Below, one piece after another: positions 35,058-43,842 of a stretch of 64,000 nucleotides of DNA. Origin of the DNA: Fibrobacter sp. UWH6 (GTDB lineage: Bacteria > Fibrobacterota > Fibrobacteria > Fibrobacterales > Fibrobacteraceae); assembly GCF_900142465.1 (NCBI RefSeq), contig NZ_FRAX01000002.1, forward strand, positions 124,001 to 188,000. The letters are read 5' to 3'. Position numbers and translations under genes: made by a program. The notes beneath the pieces were generated by a model. The model was not told where the DNA came from, ran no database searches, and worked only from the letters and a program-made list of their open reading frames with translations. Every line of letters starts with the position of its first letter. Within the stretch, counting starts at the first letter, position 1.

Positions 35058-37427
35058 TTACAGTTCGTCGTAAATTTCCTGATAGATCCAGTAATTGCCC
35101 ATGACGCGCTTTACGTAGTCGCGGGTTTCCCAATAGCTCACATCTTCAGCACGGACATCCCAAGGGAGGCCCTGGCCTGCAGCCTGCCAACGTTTGGTGG
35201 GCTTGGGACCTGCATTGTAATTGCCCAGGACATACATATAGTCATCGTTATACTCAGCCTTCAGATCCACAAGGTAACGGATGCCCAGACGGATGTTCAT
35301 ATAGGCATTGTACAACTGCTTCGGATCGAAGTTCTCGATATTTTCCAACTTTGCCAGGGTCTTTCCTGTAGCGGGCATAATCTGCAGCAAGCCGCAGGCG
35401 CCAACAGGAGAAGCAATTTCAAAGTTGAAAATGGATTCCTGACGCATAACGCTATACACGAAGAAGGGGTCGATGCGATCACCGGAATGGAACTTCACCT
35501 GATCGCGATAAGGAATGGGGAACAGGTAATGCAGGACGGCAATGGGCGGAGCCATAAGACGGCGACGGTCCATATTGTTCTGGAACTGACGAGCCAGACG
35601 GTAACCGGCAGCAGTTTCGCCCACTTCATAGAACAGCTGACCATATTCATAAAGGAAGTCCAGACGCTTAGCATTCTTCTTGCGAGCTTCATCGTAAAGA
35701 GCGAATGCCTGATCCGTAAAGCCATAATGGAACAAGGTCTTTATGCGGTTATAACGTTCCGGGCTATAAGTAGCGTCAGGCTTGCCCAGCTTTTGAGAGT
35801 CACGAATCCAGGCCAAAGTCTGTTCGGGCGACATGGGAATACCATGGGCATAGGGAACGTCCTTCGCATCCATCAGCTTGTATTCCACCAGCTTCATGCG
35901 ACTACGATGAGCGTAGTAGGCCAGCGGGAAATCGCGGATACAATCTAGGTAGGCTTCGCGGGCCAGGGAATCCTTGCCCAATTTCATGTAGGCATCCCCC
36001 AGGAACATACGGGCGCCACTTCCACTCCAGAGGAACTGATCCTTGGTCGCATCGGTGAAAGCATCGATAGCTTCCTGCCACTTTTCCTGCTTGAAGTAGA
36101 CAAAGCCAATGCGGAACTTGGCCCACTGACGCTTAACATTATTTTTGAAACGCTTGTGAGAAAGTTCGCGGTAGCAAACTACGGCGCTATCATACTTCTG
36201 ATTCTGCTCGTATTCAAAGCCACGAACCCACAAATTGTTGGCGTTTTCCTTGCTGTACTTGCTTACGTCGGCCAGCAGGGAATCGAACATCTTAATTTCG
36301 CGGGCATACTTGCTAGAGTTGTTGCGAAGCAGACGCAGGGTAGACTGAATCCACAGAGGACGCATTTCCACAGAATCCAGCAAGAATCGGAACTGCTTAA
36401 TGGACTCATCTTCCCGCTTCAAGCCGCGAAGAGCGACAGCGCGTTTTTCCCAAAGGTTAATTCGAGTATCCATGTCCAGGCTGCTCACAGGCAACTTGCT
36501 CTGGATAGAATCTTCAGGAAGAGCCACCGCAGATTCCGGAGACTTGGCAAGCAAGGCCGCATCAAGAATCTGAATGGAATCCAGCAAGGTCAGGCAGCTA
36601 GCAGCCTCATCCTTGGCGCAGGCCATCTTGGCGTAAGCAACCTTTTCGGGCAAAGACTCCGGAGCGCCCTGCACTTTACGCAGGCGACGAATGGCCGAGA
36701 AAGCAGAATCCTTATAAGAAGTAGAACTTGTCAACAACTGCATGTAGACGCGTTTCGCATTCTTCAGCTGCTTGAACTGTTCCAGATACTTGGCATAACG
36801 ATACTTAAGGGCAGAAGCATCGTCAGACTTAGGATACTTATCAATAAAGGCCTTGATGGAATCTGCATGGGCACGATCACTCAAAGTAGAATCGGCCATG
36901 GCGGCCTCGATACGGAGGCGGCTTGCCTGACGGTCCCAGGAGGCATCCTTTTCCATGGCCTTGTTCTTCTGGAGGGTTTCGCGCATCTGCTTGAAGTCAC
37001 CCTGCTGGAACTTAGCCTTGGCCATACGGAGAACGACGGCACCATCCAAGGCCGTATCACGGCCCATCAATTTGCTGTAAGCGTCAAAAGCACTATCCCA
37101 CTGTTCCTTATAGAAGAACTGGGCCGCATTGGCAAAGTCACGAACATCCCTAGGCTGGGATTCGTCCAGGCTCAAGGCGCGGGCACGATCATATCGAACC
37201 ACCATGTCCTGGAATCGATTTGGGGGAATCTGTTCAAGTTCTGCATACGGATTTACAGGTTCCACAGGCATAGAAGCCACAAGGCTGTCAGTTGCCTGAA
37301 AGGGCTGCGGAACGGCATTATCTATAATAGGTTTATTCTGAACAGAATCCGTCTGGACGGAGTCAACCTGAGCATATGCGCCCACTGCACACATGCTTAT
37401 TATTGCAACAAAAACACCAAATTTCAC
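35058..37427 (-). CDS. slt: Slt-type soluble lytic transglycosylase with TPR-like superhelix
   Basis: About 789 residues from the GTG at 37427, which lies 7 nt after the ptsI stop and gives a clean signal peptide (KFGVFVAIISMCAVGAYA then Gln). Upstream in-frame codons overlap ptsI and encode no plausible leader. Residues about 60-600 are alpha-helical TPR-like repeats (KWQEAIDAFTDATKD, LGKDSLAREAYLDCIRDFP). The C-terminal catalytic domain has FVYSVMRQESIFNFEIASPV with the catalytic Glu, GACGLLQIMPATGKTLA, and YVLGNYNAGPKPTKRW. It cleaves peptidoglycan to anhydromuramyl products in the periplasm. It is the last gene of a seven-gene minus-strand operon. Confidence 0.9.
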   Translation of the reverse strand: MKFGVFVAIISMCAVGAYAQVDSVQTDSVQNKPIIDNAVPQPFQATDSLVASMPVEPVNPYAELEQIPPNRFQDMVVRYDRARALSLDESQPRDVRDFANAAQFFYKEQWDSAFDAYSKLMGRDTALDGAVVLRMAKAKFQQGDFKQMRETLQKNKAMEKDASWDRQASRLRIEAAMADSTLSDRAHADSIKAFIDKYPKSDDASALKYRYAKYLEQFKQLKNAKRVYMQLLTSSTSYKDSAFSAIRRLRKVQGAPESLPEKVAYAKMACAKDEAASCLTLLDSIQILDAALLAKSPESAVALPEDSIQSKLPVSSLDMDTRINLWEKRAVALRGLKREDESIKQFRFLLDSVEMRPLWIQSTLRLLRNNSSKYAREIKMFDSLLADVSKYSKENANNLWVRGFEYEQNQKYDSAVVCYRELSHKRFKNNVKRQWAKFRIGFVYFKQEKWQEAIDAFTDATKDQFLWSGSGARMFLGDAYMKLGKDSLAREAYLDCIRDFPLAYYAHRSRMKLVEYKLMDAKDVPYAHGIPMSPEQTLAWIRDSQKLGKPDATYSPERYNRIKTLFHYGFTDQAFALYDEARKKNAKRLDFLYEYGQLFYEVGETAAGYRLARQFQNNMDRRRLMAPPIAVLHYLFPIPYRDQVKFHSGDRIDPFFVYSVMRQESIFNFEIASPVGACGLLQIMPATGKTLAKLENIENFDPKQLYNAYMNIRLGIRYLVDLKAEYNDDYMYVLGNYNAGPKPTKRWQAAGQGLPWDVRAEDVSYWETRDYVKRVMGNYWIYQEIYDEL

Positions 37428-37434
37428 TTTTCTC

Positions 37435-39276
37435 TTACTTCTTGCTGTTATCGGCCTGGCCCACCACACTAAGCACGCCCAGGTCTCTAATAGCCTGCGC
37501 ATACTTCTTGTGAAGATAGGCGTTTACGCTTTCGGCATCGTCCATCTGAAGCACGGTCAGAGCCGTTTCCCTGACATCTTCAAAGTTGATGGATCGAATA
37601 ATCTTCTTCGTAGACATGACGTTCCATGGAGTCATGGAAAGTTCATCAATTCCAAGGCCAACCAGCAGCAAGACGCTCATGGGGTCAGCACTCATTTCAC
37701 CGCAAACCGCCACAGGAATACCTTCACGATGGGCGGCCTTGACAGTTTCATAAATCATGCTAAGCACCGCCGGATGGTGCGGCTGGAACATGTCTGTAAT
37801 AAGTTCGTTGGTACGGTCCACAGCGAGGGTGAACTGAATCAAGTCGTTTGTACCAATGCTGAAGAAATCCACTTCCTTGGCAAGCTTGTCAACAATCATG
37901 ACAGCGGCAGGCACTTCAATCATCACGCCCACCTTCACCTTGGCACACTTCTTACCTTCGGCTTCAAGTTCATCACGGCAGCGTTTGATGCATGCCTTTG
38001 CACGGCGAAGTTCCGTCATGCCAGAAATCATGGGCAGTAAAAGTCTCAGGTTGCCCTTGGTATTTGCCAGGAGCAAGGCCTTCAGCTGGGTACAGAAAAT
38101 ATCTTCGCGATCGAGGCACACACGAATGGAGCGCCAGCCCATAAAGGGGTTAGACTCACTCACTGCATTAATGCCACTAACCAGTTTATCACCACCAGCA
38201 TCCAGAGTACGGATCGTCACTGGGCACGGAGACATTGTCTCGAGAATATAGCGATAGGCATCGCGTTGTTCATCCTGCGTGGGAGCATCCTTGCGCAGGA
38301 ACAAAAATTCAGAACGATAAAGGCCAATACCCGTTGCACCGAAATCCGTTACTTTATCTGCTTCACCCGGAATTTCGATATTGGCGTGGAGGGTAATATA
38401 CTTACCATCACGGGTCATAGGTTCCAGCTGTCGCATGGTAAACAGTTCGCGACGCTGGCGTTCAAAGACTTCCTGCCTTTCGCGGAAATCCTTAATGTCT
38501 TCTTCGTTGGGGTTTACGACAACCTTGCCGCTAGAGCCATCAACAATGACGACGTCCCCAGCCTTGATAATGGCGGCTGCGTTACGCAAACCAGAGACTA
38601 GGGGAATCTGGAGAGAGCGTGCAAGAATGGCCACATGGCTAGTACGGCCACCGGTATCCATGGCGAGACCGCTCACCTGCCCCGGCTTAATGGACATCAA
38701 CAGGCTAGGCAGAAGTTCATGGCCAACCAGGACAACGCCTTCTTCATGAGCCACATCCTCCAGCACAGGTCCGGAGTCTTCCATGGCGGCCATCAGACGA
38801 TTGTACAAATCCCTAAGGTCAGCCGCCTTGTCTCTCATGGCCGCAGAATCAATAGATTCAAAGCGGTCAATGTAAGCCCCAAGAACCACATGCACAGCCC
38901 AGCGTGCATTCTTACGGTCCTTGCGAATCTTATCGATAATACCATTTACCAACCCGGGGTCCTGAAGAATCATCAGGTGGGTTGCAAAAATCAGGCTATC
39001 CTTCATGCCTGCGCGGCTTTCGGATATTTCCTTGATCTGGGCGATTTCCTTGGCCGTCTTGCTAACAGCCTTCAAGAAAAGCTGTTCTTCGTCTGCCAGT
39101 CGACTTTCAGGAAGAGTTTCCTCTACTACAGAAATTTCTCGGTTCGAAACCGGGAAAACCCGGCCCATAGCGAAGCCGGGAGAAGCGGGAACGCCGGTCA
39201 GTACAGTGCGTCGCAACGAACCGTGAACCGGATTCAAGCCATCATTCTTAGCAGGGTTCTTCGTTGAAGTGGTCAT
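37435..39276 (-). CDS. ptsI: Phosphoenolpyruvate-protein phosphotransferase (PTS Enzyme I)
   Basis: A 613-residue Enzyme I. The N-terminal domain carries the phospho-His loop MDTGGRTSHVAILARSLQIP. The PEP-binding TIM barrel has GATGIGLYRSEFLFL, MGWRSIRVCLDREDIF, and VDFFSIGTNDLIQFTLAVDR; the Cys of the active site is in IPVAVCGEMSADP. It transfers phosphate from PEP to HPr. The start overlaps the ptsH stop by 29 nt, which is long and suggests coupling. No sugar-specific EII gene is in the window, so a regulatory PTS is possible. Confidence 0.95.
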   Translation of the reverse strand: MTTSTKNPAKNDGLNPVHGSLRRTVLTGVPASPGFAMGRVFPVSNREISVVEETLPESRLADEEQLFLKAVSKTAKEIAQIKEISESRAGMKDSLIFATHLMILQDPGLVNGIIDKIRKDRKNARWAVHVVLGAYIDRFESIDSAAMRDKAADLRDLYNRLMAAMEDSGPVLEDVAHEEGVVLVGHELLPSLLMSIKPGQVSGLAMDTGGRTSHVAILARSLQIPLVSGLRNAAAIIKAGDVVIVDGSSGKVVVNPNEEDIKDFRERQEVFERQRRELFTMRQLEPMTRDGKYITLHANIEIPGEADKVTDFGATGIGLYRSEFLFLRKDAPTQDEQRDAYRYILETMSPCPVTIRTLDAGGDKLVSGINAVSESNPFMGWRSIRVCLDREDIFCTQLKALLLANTKGNLRLLLPMISGMTELRRAKACIKRCRDELEAEGKKCAKVKVGVMIEVPAAVMIVDKLAKEVDFFSIGTNDLIQFTLAVDRTNELITDMFQPHHPAVLSMIYETVKAAHREGIPVAVCGEMSADPMSVLLLVGLGIDELSMTPWNVMSTKKIIRSINFEDVRETALTVLQMDDAESVNAYLHKKYAQAIRDLGVLSVVGQADNSKK

Positions 39277-39520
39277 TGAACAAACCTTCCAGCAAGGAAG
39301 CTACATTCTCTTCATCTTCACCATCGATTTCGAACTTTACTTCGGAACCAGCGGGAATAGCAAGCATCATCACGTTCAGGATGCTCTTGGCGTTTGCCTT
39401 GGCCCCTTCAAAAACGATGGAGATGTCGCTCTTAGCCTGGCCGGTAATATCAACAATCATACCGGCGGGACGCGCGTGAATACCCAACTTGTTTGTGACC
39501 ACTAATGTCTTAACTATCAT
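39248..39520 (-). CDS. ptsH: Phosphocarrier protein HPr
   Basis: A 90-residue HPr. The active-site His15 is in NKLGIHARPAGMIVDI and the regulatory Ser region is in NAKSILNVMMLAIPAGSEV, the position phosphorylated by HPr kinase in other bacteria. It accepts phosphate from Enzyme I, encoded by the overlapping downstream gene. It starts 7 nt after the MCE gene stop, with GAGGAAAAA as ribosome site. Confidence 0.95.
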   Translation of the reverse strand: MIVKTLVVTNKLGIHARPAGMIVDITGQAKSDISIVFEGAKANAKSILNVMMLAIPAGSEVKFEIDGEDEENVASLLEGLFNDHFNEEPC

Positions 39521-39527
39521 TTTTTCC

Positions 39528-40448
39528 TCAGAAAATATCCACGTTGACGTCCAGACCGTCCTGCAGAATAATACGGAACAGGCTATCAGCCGAATGAACC
39601 GTCTTCACGATGTCGTCATGCAGGGCTCTGTCGTTCAACAAAATACCGGCGGTGTTGTCCTTGGATTCCAATTTAGTCTGGACTCTTCCAACCAAATCAT
39701 CTAGGTGCTTGGTCACACCTTCCAGTTCGCCAATCAAATTATTTGCGTTACCCATCACCTTATCGGTACTTGCAAACATATTGTCAATGGGAGACTTTAC
39801 ACCATCAATAAGGCCATTCACCTTTTCCGTCACCTGGTTCAAGCCTTCCAGACTCTTCTTCAGCTGGGGATCGGTGGTATTCAGCATAAGCATCAGACGG
39901 TCTTCCAGCTTTTCAGCCTTAACAAGCAGGGTCTTGAAACGATCCTGGAATTCCGGATTGACGATAGTCTGGTTCAGAGCCTTCTTTACAGATTCCAGAA
40001 GGACCTTGGTACTATCGCAAACTTCACCGGCAAGGCCGATGGCTTCTGCAATACCGGCGTCGAACTGGCCCGAAATGGTATCACCCGGGACGAAGTAGCT
40101 TGTGGAATCGCCGAGAATCATACCGATCTGACGTTCACCCATGATACCGATATTCTGCACTCTGATTTCGGAATCCTTGGGAATCTTCACGTCGGTACGA
40201 AGTCGGATCGTCACCACCACGCGGTGTCCAGAAAGTTCGATATTCTCGACCTTACCTAGACGAACACCGTTCACCTTCACAGGGTCATCCAGCACAAGGG
40301 TACTGACCTGGGTAAAACGCAGGTAGTAAGTGTTGAATGTTTCGCGAGGATCCTTTTCGTTCAGGAAAAATACGCCAAATACAAGAATAATGAGCGCCAG
40401 TATTACAACCAGGCCCACAGAAAAATACAGTGCAGAATACTTTTTCAT
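39528..40448 (-). CDS. MCE/MlaD-family lipid-transport protein
   Basis: A 306-residue protein with one N-terminal membrane anchor (SVGLVVILALIILVFGVFFL) and an MCE domain (about 35-115): YYLRFTQVSTLVLDDPVKVN, GVRLGKVENIELS, and IRVQNIGIMGERQIGMILGD. The C-terminal two thirds is helical, with heptad-like regions around LKKSLEGLNQVTEKVNGLID. MCE proteins form rings that shuttle phospholipids between inner and outer membranes. The usual MlaE/MlaF partners are absent from this window. It follows trmH by 19 nt and precedes ptsH by 7 nt. Confidence 0.88.
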   Translation of the reverse strand: MKKYSALYFSVGLVVILALIILVFGVFFLNEKDPRETFNTYYLRFTQVSTLVLDDPVKVNGVRLGKVENIELSGHRVVVTIRLRTDVKIPKDSEIRVQNIGIMGERQIGMILGDSTSYFVPGDTISGQFDAGIAEAIGLAGEVCDSTKVLLESVKKALNQTIVNPEFQDRFKTLLVKAEKLEDRLMLMLNTTDPQLKKSLEGLNQVTEKVNGLIDGVKSPIDNMFASTDKVMGNANNLIGELEGVTKHLDDLVGRVQTKLESKDNTAGILLNDRALHDDIVKTVHSADSLFRIILQDGLDVNVDIF

Positions 40449-40467
40449 TTGGCTTTTAATCTAGTTA

Positions 40468-41133
40468 TTATTCTTCGATACGTTTGATAGGACTATTATT
40501 TTCAATGCCATTTACATGGCGATCCAGCCAATCATACAGCAAAGCGTCGCGTTCTGCCTTGGGGAGCAGGAACTTTTCGCGGCCTTCCTTCTGCATGTAT
40601 ACATCCAGATAGGTCATCAGCACGCCACCAGCCACAGAAACATTCATGGATTCGGTAATGCCATACTGAGGCAGCTTGAATTCATAGTCGGCATGGGCCA
40701 GGGTGTCCGGGTGGTTACCATGGAACTCGCTGCCCAGGTAAAAAGCGGTAGGCTGGCTCAAGTCCAGATCCAGAACGGAGTTGGTAGTATTGGTGCTGGC
40801 CACGGCAATCTTATAGCCCTTGGCACGAAGCTTTTCCATGCAGAGCATGCGCTTCTTGTAAAGGTAAAGGCTCATCCACTTGTAGGAACCCTTCAAGATG
40901 GACTTGTTCACGCTATAGGCGTTATCTTCTTCGATCACGTGCACATCCTGCAGGCCAAAGACTTCAGCCGTACGGATCACTGCAGAAATGTTATGGGGAT
41001 CGAACAGATCTTCCAGCACCATGCAGAAATGCCTTGTACGACGGTCAACGACAGAAGTCAACAGTTCCTTTCGACGGTCCGTCACACGGGCCAGCAGGGA
41101 TTCCAAGCTTTCCTTTTCGATCAAATCACTCAT
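40468..41133 (-). CDS. TrmH/SpoU-family tRNA 2'-O-methyltransferase
   Basis: A 221-residue SPOUT methyltransferase. Motif 1 DPHNISAVIRTAEVFGLQDV, motif 2 TAFYLGSEFHGNHPDTL and motif 3 ESMNVSVAGGVLMTYLDVYM form the knotted SAM site; the Arg in AVIRTAE and the Ser-Met-Asn in motif 3 are catalytic/SAM contacts. It best resembles TrmH (Gm18 of tRNA), but a 23S rRNA relative cannot be excluded. The start overlaps the preceding gene's stop by 8 nt (ATGAGTGA). Confidence 0.88.
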   Translation of the reverse strand: MSDLIEKESLESLLARVTDRRKELLTSVVDRRTRHFCMVLEDLFDPHNISAVIRTAEVFGLQDVHVIEEDNAYSVNKSILKGSYKWMSLYLYKKRMLCMEKLRAKGYKIAVASTNTTNSVLDLDLSQPTAFYLGSEFHGNHPDTLAHADYEFKLPQYGITESMNVSVAGGVLMTYLDVYMQKEGREKFLLPKAERDALLYDWLDRHVNGIENNSPIKRIEE

Positions 41134-42214
41134 TTTTTTCCTCTAAAACTTGATTGTCCTTCACTATAATTGGAACTGCGTCCAAATCCTGTTTACGCTG
41201 CGCGACGCGTTCCTTCTGAACCTTTTCGAAGTCGCCTAGTTTCCAGGGCGCCCCATTCACCACGCTTTCAAAATCCAGAACATACTGAATATTATCCACT
41301 GACTTCAGGGATGCATTTTTCAGCATGGGCTCCTTGTCCCCAGAGAAATACTTGCCGGCAGCCTTCTTCACATCTCCCACAATATGGTCGATCTTTTCAT
41401 TTACCACTTTCTTGAACACACCCATCTGCATAATGGAATTCAAGACGGAGTTGGCCGGGAACACAATAGCCGTTAATTTGTACTTAAGTTTCATCCTCGA
41501 AACGGGATCCATGTCCAAATAGGCAATTGCAGTACCATGCAGGGACCATTTCAAGACCTTGGCATGTCCGTATCCGAAGAACAAGTTGCGCAAGCCCAGC
41601 TTAGTACCGGCACTATCCTGCAAGGCCCAGTAGAATTCTCCAGAAAGGCTGCGGCCATTGCTGCCATTAAAGAACCGACGATTCCGATGAGTATACTCGA
41701 GGGTGTAGTTTTCATCCAGGTAAGCGTTAATCAGCTGTGCTGTAAAAGGCATATTGTCAAAGAGGTAGCTGATCACATCTTCATTTAGCGGAAGGGTCCC
41801 CTCGTTCACGTAAATCGCACGATACTTGCGTCCTAGGCGAGCGAAAACCTCATGCACCATAGGCTGCTTGGGATCAGGGTTGAAACCACGACTTACAATT
41901 TCCTTGTAGGGAGCGCAGAATTCATCGTTGTACTTCACCTTAGGCCATGGTTTCAAGTCTTCTTCGAAACAACCTTCAAAATCCACATTCAGGCAGGCCT
42001 TGAGCCCCGAGCAAAGAGAACGAACGTCATCTTCATTCCCGAGTTTTTTCTTCAGGAATTCATGTTTACCGATTTTCTTCAAGGAATCTGCCGAGATCGC
42101 GGTAACAAAAGAAGCCGCAGAATTCGTCGTTCCAGAATCCTGGGCAAACGCCGGCAACGCAAGTCCAAGGACAAGCAGTACAAAACCAGCAATTTTAAAG
42201 AAACCGGCTATCAC
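41126..42214 (-). CDS. Secreted protein of unknown function
   Basis: A 362-residue protein I do not recognise. A signal peptide ends around LVLGLALPAFA then Gln, so it is probably periplasmic or outer-membrane associated. There are four Cys in the first third (SLCSGLKACLNVDFEGCFEE and DEFCAPYKE), potentially two disulfides. The middle is rich in aromatics (YTHRNRRFFNGSNGRSLSGE, then FYWALQD), suggesting a beta-rich lipid- or ligand-binding fold. The last 30 residues are charged. The start is GTG, overlapping the M16-like stop by 1 nt; the end overlaps trmH by 8 nt. Its position between an M16-like lipoprotein and trmH/MCE genes gives only a hint of an envelope role. Confidence 0.8.
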   Translation of the reverse strand: MIAGFFKIAGFVLLVLGLALPAFAQDSGTTNSAASFVTAISADSLKKIGKHEFLKKKLGNEDDVRSLCSGLKACLNVDFEGCFEEDLKPWPKVKYNDEFCAPYKEIVSRGFNPDPKQPMVHEVFARLGRKYRAIYVNEGTLPLNEDVISYLFDNMPFTAQLINAYLDENYTLEYTHRNRRFFNGSNGRSLSGEFYWALQDSAGTKLGLRNLFFGYGHAKVLKWSLHGTAIAYLDMDPVSRMKLKYKLTAIVFPANSVLNSIMQMGVFKKVVNEKIDHIVGDVKKAAGKYFSGDKEPMLKNASLKSVDNIQYVLDFESVVNGAPWKLGDFEKVQKERVAQRKQDLDAVPIIVKDNQVLEEKNE

Positions 42215-43773
42215 TAGTTACGAAATTCCAGGCTATCCAGGGGGACAACGGTAAAAGGTTTAATCGATTCAAGTTTTGCCACAGGAGCCACAATGGAAAC
42301 GGTCATCTTGGACCTGTCAAAGTACTTTGCCACCATGGCCTTTACCTGTTCCGGAGTCACAGCGTTGATTTCCTTGACATAATCCAGATAATGGTCAAAG
42401 GACTTTCCAAGCAGTTCGCCCTTGGCAAAAATGATTGCCGTAGAAGAAGGGCTGTCAAACAGGCTGGGCAGGCTTTCGATCAGGGATTTCTTGGCCTGGG
42501 CTAATTCTTCTTCGGTAGGACCTTCCTTGGCCAGCTTTTCCACTTCTTCAAAAATCAATTTCATGGCAAAGTCCACCGATTCCACCTTGGTCTGCAAGGC
42601 GATGGTGGTCATGGCCGTATCGCGATAATCATTACCGACGGAACTATAGACACTGTAGGCAAGACCTTCATCACTGCGGACTCGATTCATAAGACGGCTA
42701 GTAAAGCTTCCGCCGCCCAAGATGAAACTGGCCACTGCAGCCGGATAGTAATCCGCATGGGGACGCTTTACAAAAGGCTGGTTCATGGAAATGTTGGCCT
42801 GGGTAATATCCTTGTCCACCACGTAAATTCCAGGCTTGTTCAGGAAGGTCAGCGGTTCAGGCTTCGGGCGAGCTACCTTGGCAGAATCCACCTTCCAGTT
42901 CGCAAAGAATTCCTTTAGGGCAACAATTGCAGAATCCTTATCCACATCGCCAGACAAGGCGAAAATGATTTTCTTCGAAGAGTAGACACCTTCTGCCAGA
43001 CGCTTCACATCGGCAGGAGTGACAGCCTTGTATTCCTCGGCGTTGGCATCCCAAAGTCTTGCGTTGGGGGCATAATTAACCTTGCTCTTCAAGGCAGACA
43101 GAACCTTAGCCGGGGTATCGTATCGACGGTCGTAGGCCGTCACATAGTTAGCCTTTATAATTTCAAGCTGTTCCCCATCAAAGGCGGGAGCCGTAAGAAC
43201 CTGACGGGCCATATTCATCATGCCCGGAAAATCCTTGGACAGGCAGTTGATATCGAACATGGAGCTGAAAGTTCCAACAGAGGAACTGAGACCAGCACTA
43301 ATGAATTCCAGGGAATCATCCAGGGCATGGGGAGTTATTCCACCACCGCCACCACGGCGAAGCATGGAACCCACCACGGAACTGGCCGCCTCATCCTTCA
43401 AGGAGCTAGGCACATCCGATTCATCAAAGTAGACCGTAAAGTCAACCAAAGGCAGACTTCTATCGCTAACGATATAGCCCACGATTCCCGAGGCGATTTC
43501 TACGCGGTAATCCTTGGGATGGGGAGCCACATACTGGAACTCGGGGAACTGAACATCCTTATAGCTCCCGGGAAGTTTTTCTTTTGCAGAAACTTCAACC
43601 GTTTCTACCGTTTCAGCCTTTGCAACGTCGGTCGCAACAGCGGATTCCACAGGAACCGTTTCGTCAGCCTTTTGAGTTGCCGGAGCAGAAGCGCAGGCAC
43701 CAAGGGCAATCGCCAGGGAAGACACGCAAACACCGGCGGCACCATAAAAAAATCTGGAATGTCTATTAGCCAT
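42214..43773 (-). CDS. M16-family peptidase-like lipoprotein, zinc motif absent
   Basis: About 519 residues from the ATG at 43773, selected because GAGGGG lies 4 nt upstream. The signal peptide ends in lipobox ALGAC. After an acidic/Val/Thr spacer come two M16 domains: VSDRSLPLVDFTVYFDESDV to about residue 290, then NISMNQPFVKRPHADYYPAA to the end, with the second-domain signature FTSRLMNRVRSDEGLAYSVYS. The position expected to hold the HxxEH zinc motif reads SSLKDEAASSVVGSMLRRGG, with no His or Glu pair. It is therefore probably a non-catalytic M16 subunit, like the partner chain of processing-peptidase pairs. It starts a seven-gene operon and is divergent from gluQ. Confidence 0.85.
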   Translation of the reverse strand: MANRHSRFFYGAAGVCVSSLAIALGACASAPATQKADETVPVESAVATDVAKAETVETVEVSAKEKLPGSYKDVQFPEFQYVAPHPKDYRVEIASGIVGYIVSDRSLPLVDFTVYFDESDVPSSLKDEAASSVVGSMLRRGGGGGITPHALDDSLEFISAGLSSSVGTFSSMFDINCLSKDFPGMMNMARQVLTAPAFDGEQLEIIKANYVTAYDRRYDTPAKVLSALKSKVNYAPNARLWDANAEEYKAVTPADVKRLAEGVYSSKKIIFALSGDVDKDSAIVALKEFFANWKVDSAKVARPKPEPLTFLNKPGIYVVDKDITQANISMNQPFVKRPHADYYPAAVASFILGGGSFTSRLMNRVRSDEGLAYSVYSSVGNDYRDTAMTTIALQTKVESVDFAMKLIFEEVEKLAKEGPTEEELAQAKKSLIESLPSLFDSPSSTAIIFAKGELLGKSFDHYLDYVKEINAVTPEQVKAMVAKYFDRSKMTVSIVAPVAKLESIKPFTVVPLDSLEFRN

Positions 43774-43830
43774 TTGCCCCTCAAGATAGCAAAAGAAACG
43801 ACCGCCCATTTTTCAGGATTCAGTATTTTA

Positions 43831-43838
43831 TAACTTTG
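43831..43838 (+). promoter_or_regulatory. Candidate TAnnTTTG promoter box for gluQ
   Basis: TAACTTTG lies 4 nt before the gluQ ATG. If used as a -7 element, the transcript would begin at or next to the start codon, and no ribosome site is present. Confidence 0.5.
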
Positions 43839-43842
43839 GGCC

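Noticed and set aside
36156-37472. 438-codon plus-strand open frame opposite slt
   Set aside because: Shadow of the TPR region; low-complexity translation without features.
37428-37502. Longer N-terminus for the Slt protein
   Set aside because: It overlaps the end of ptsI and would bury the clean signal peptide; the GTG at 37427 fits better.
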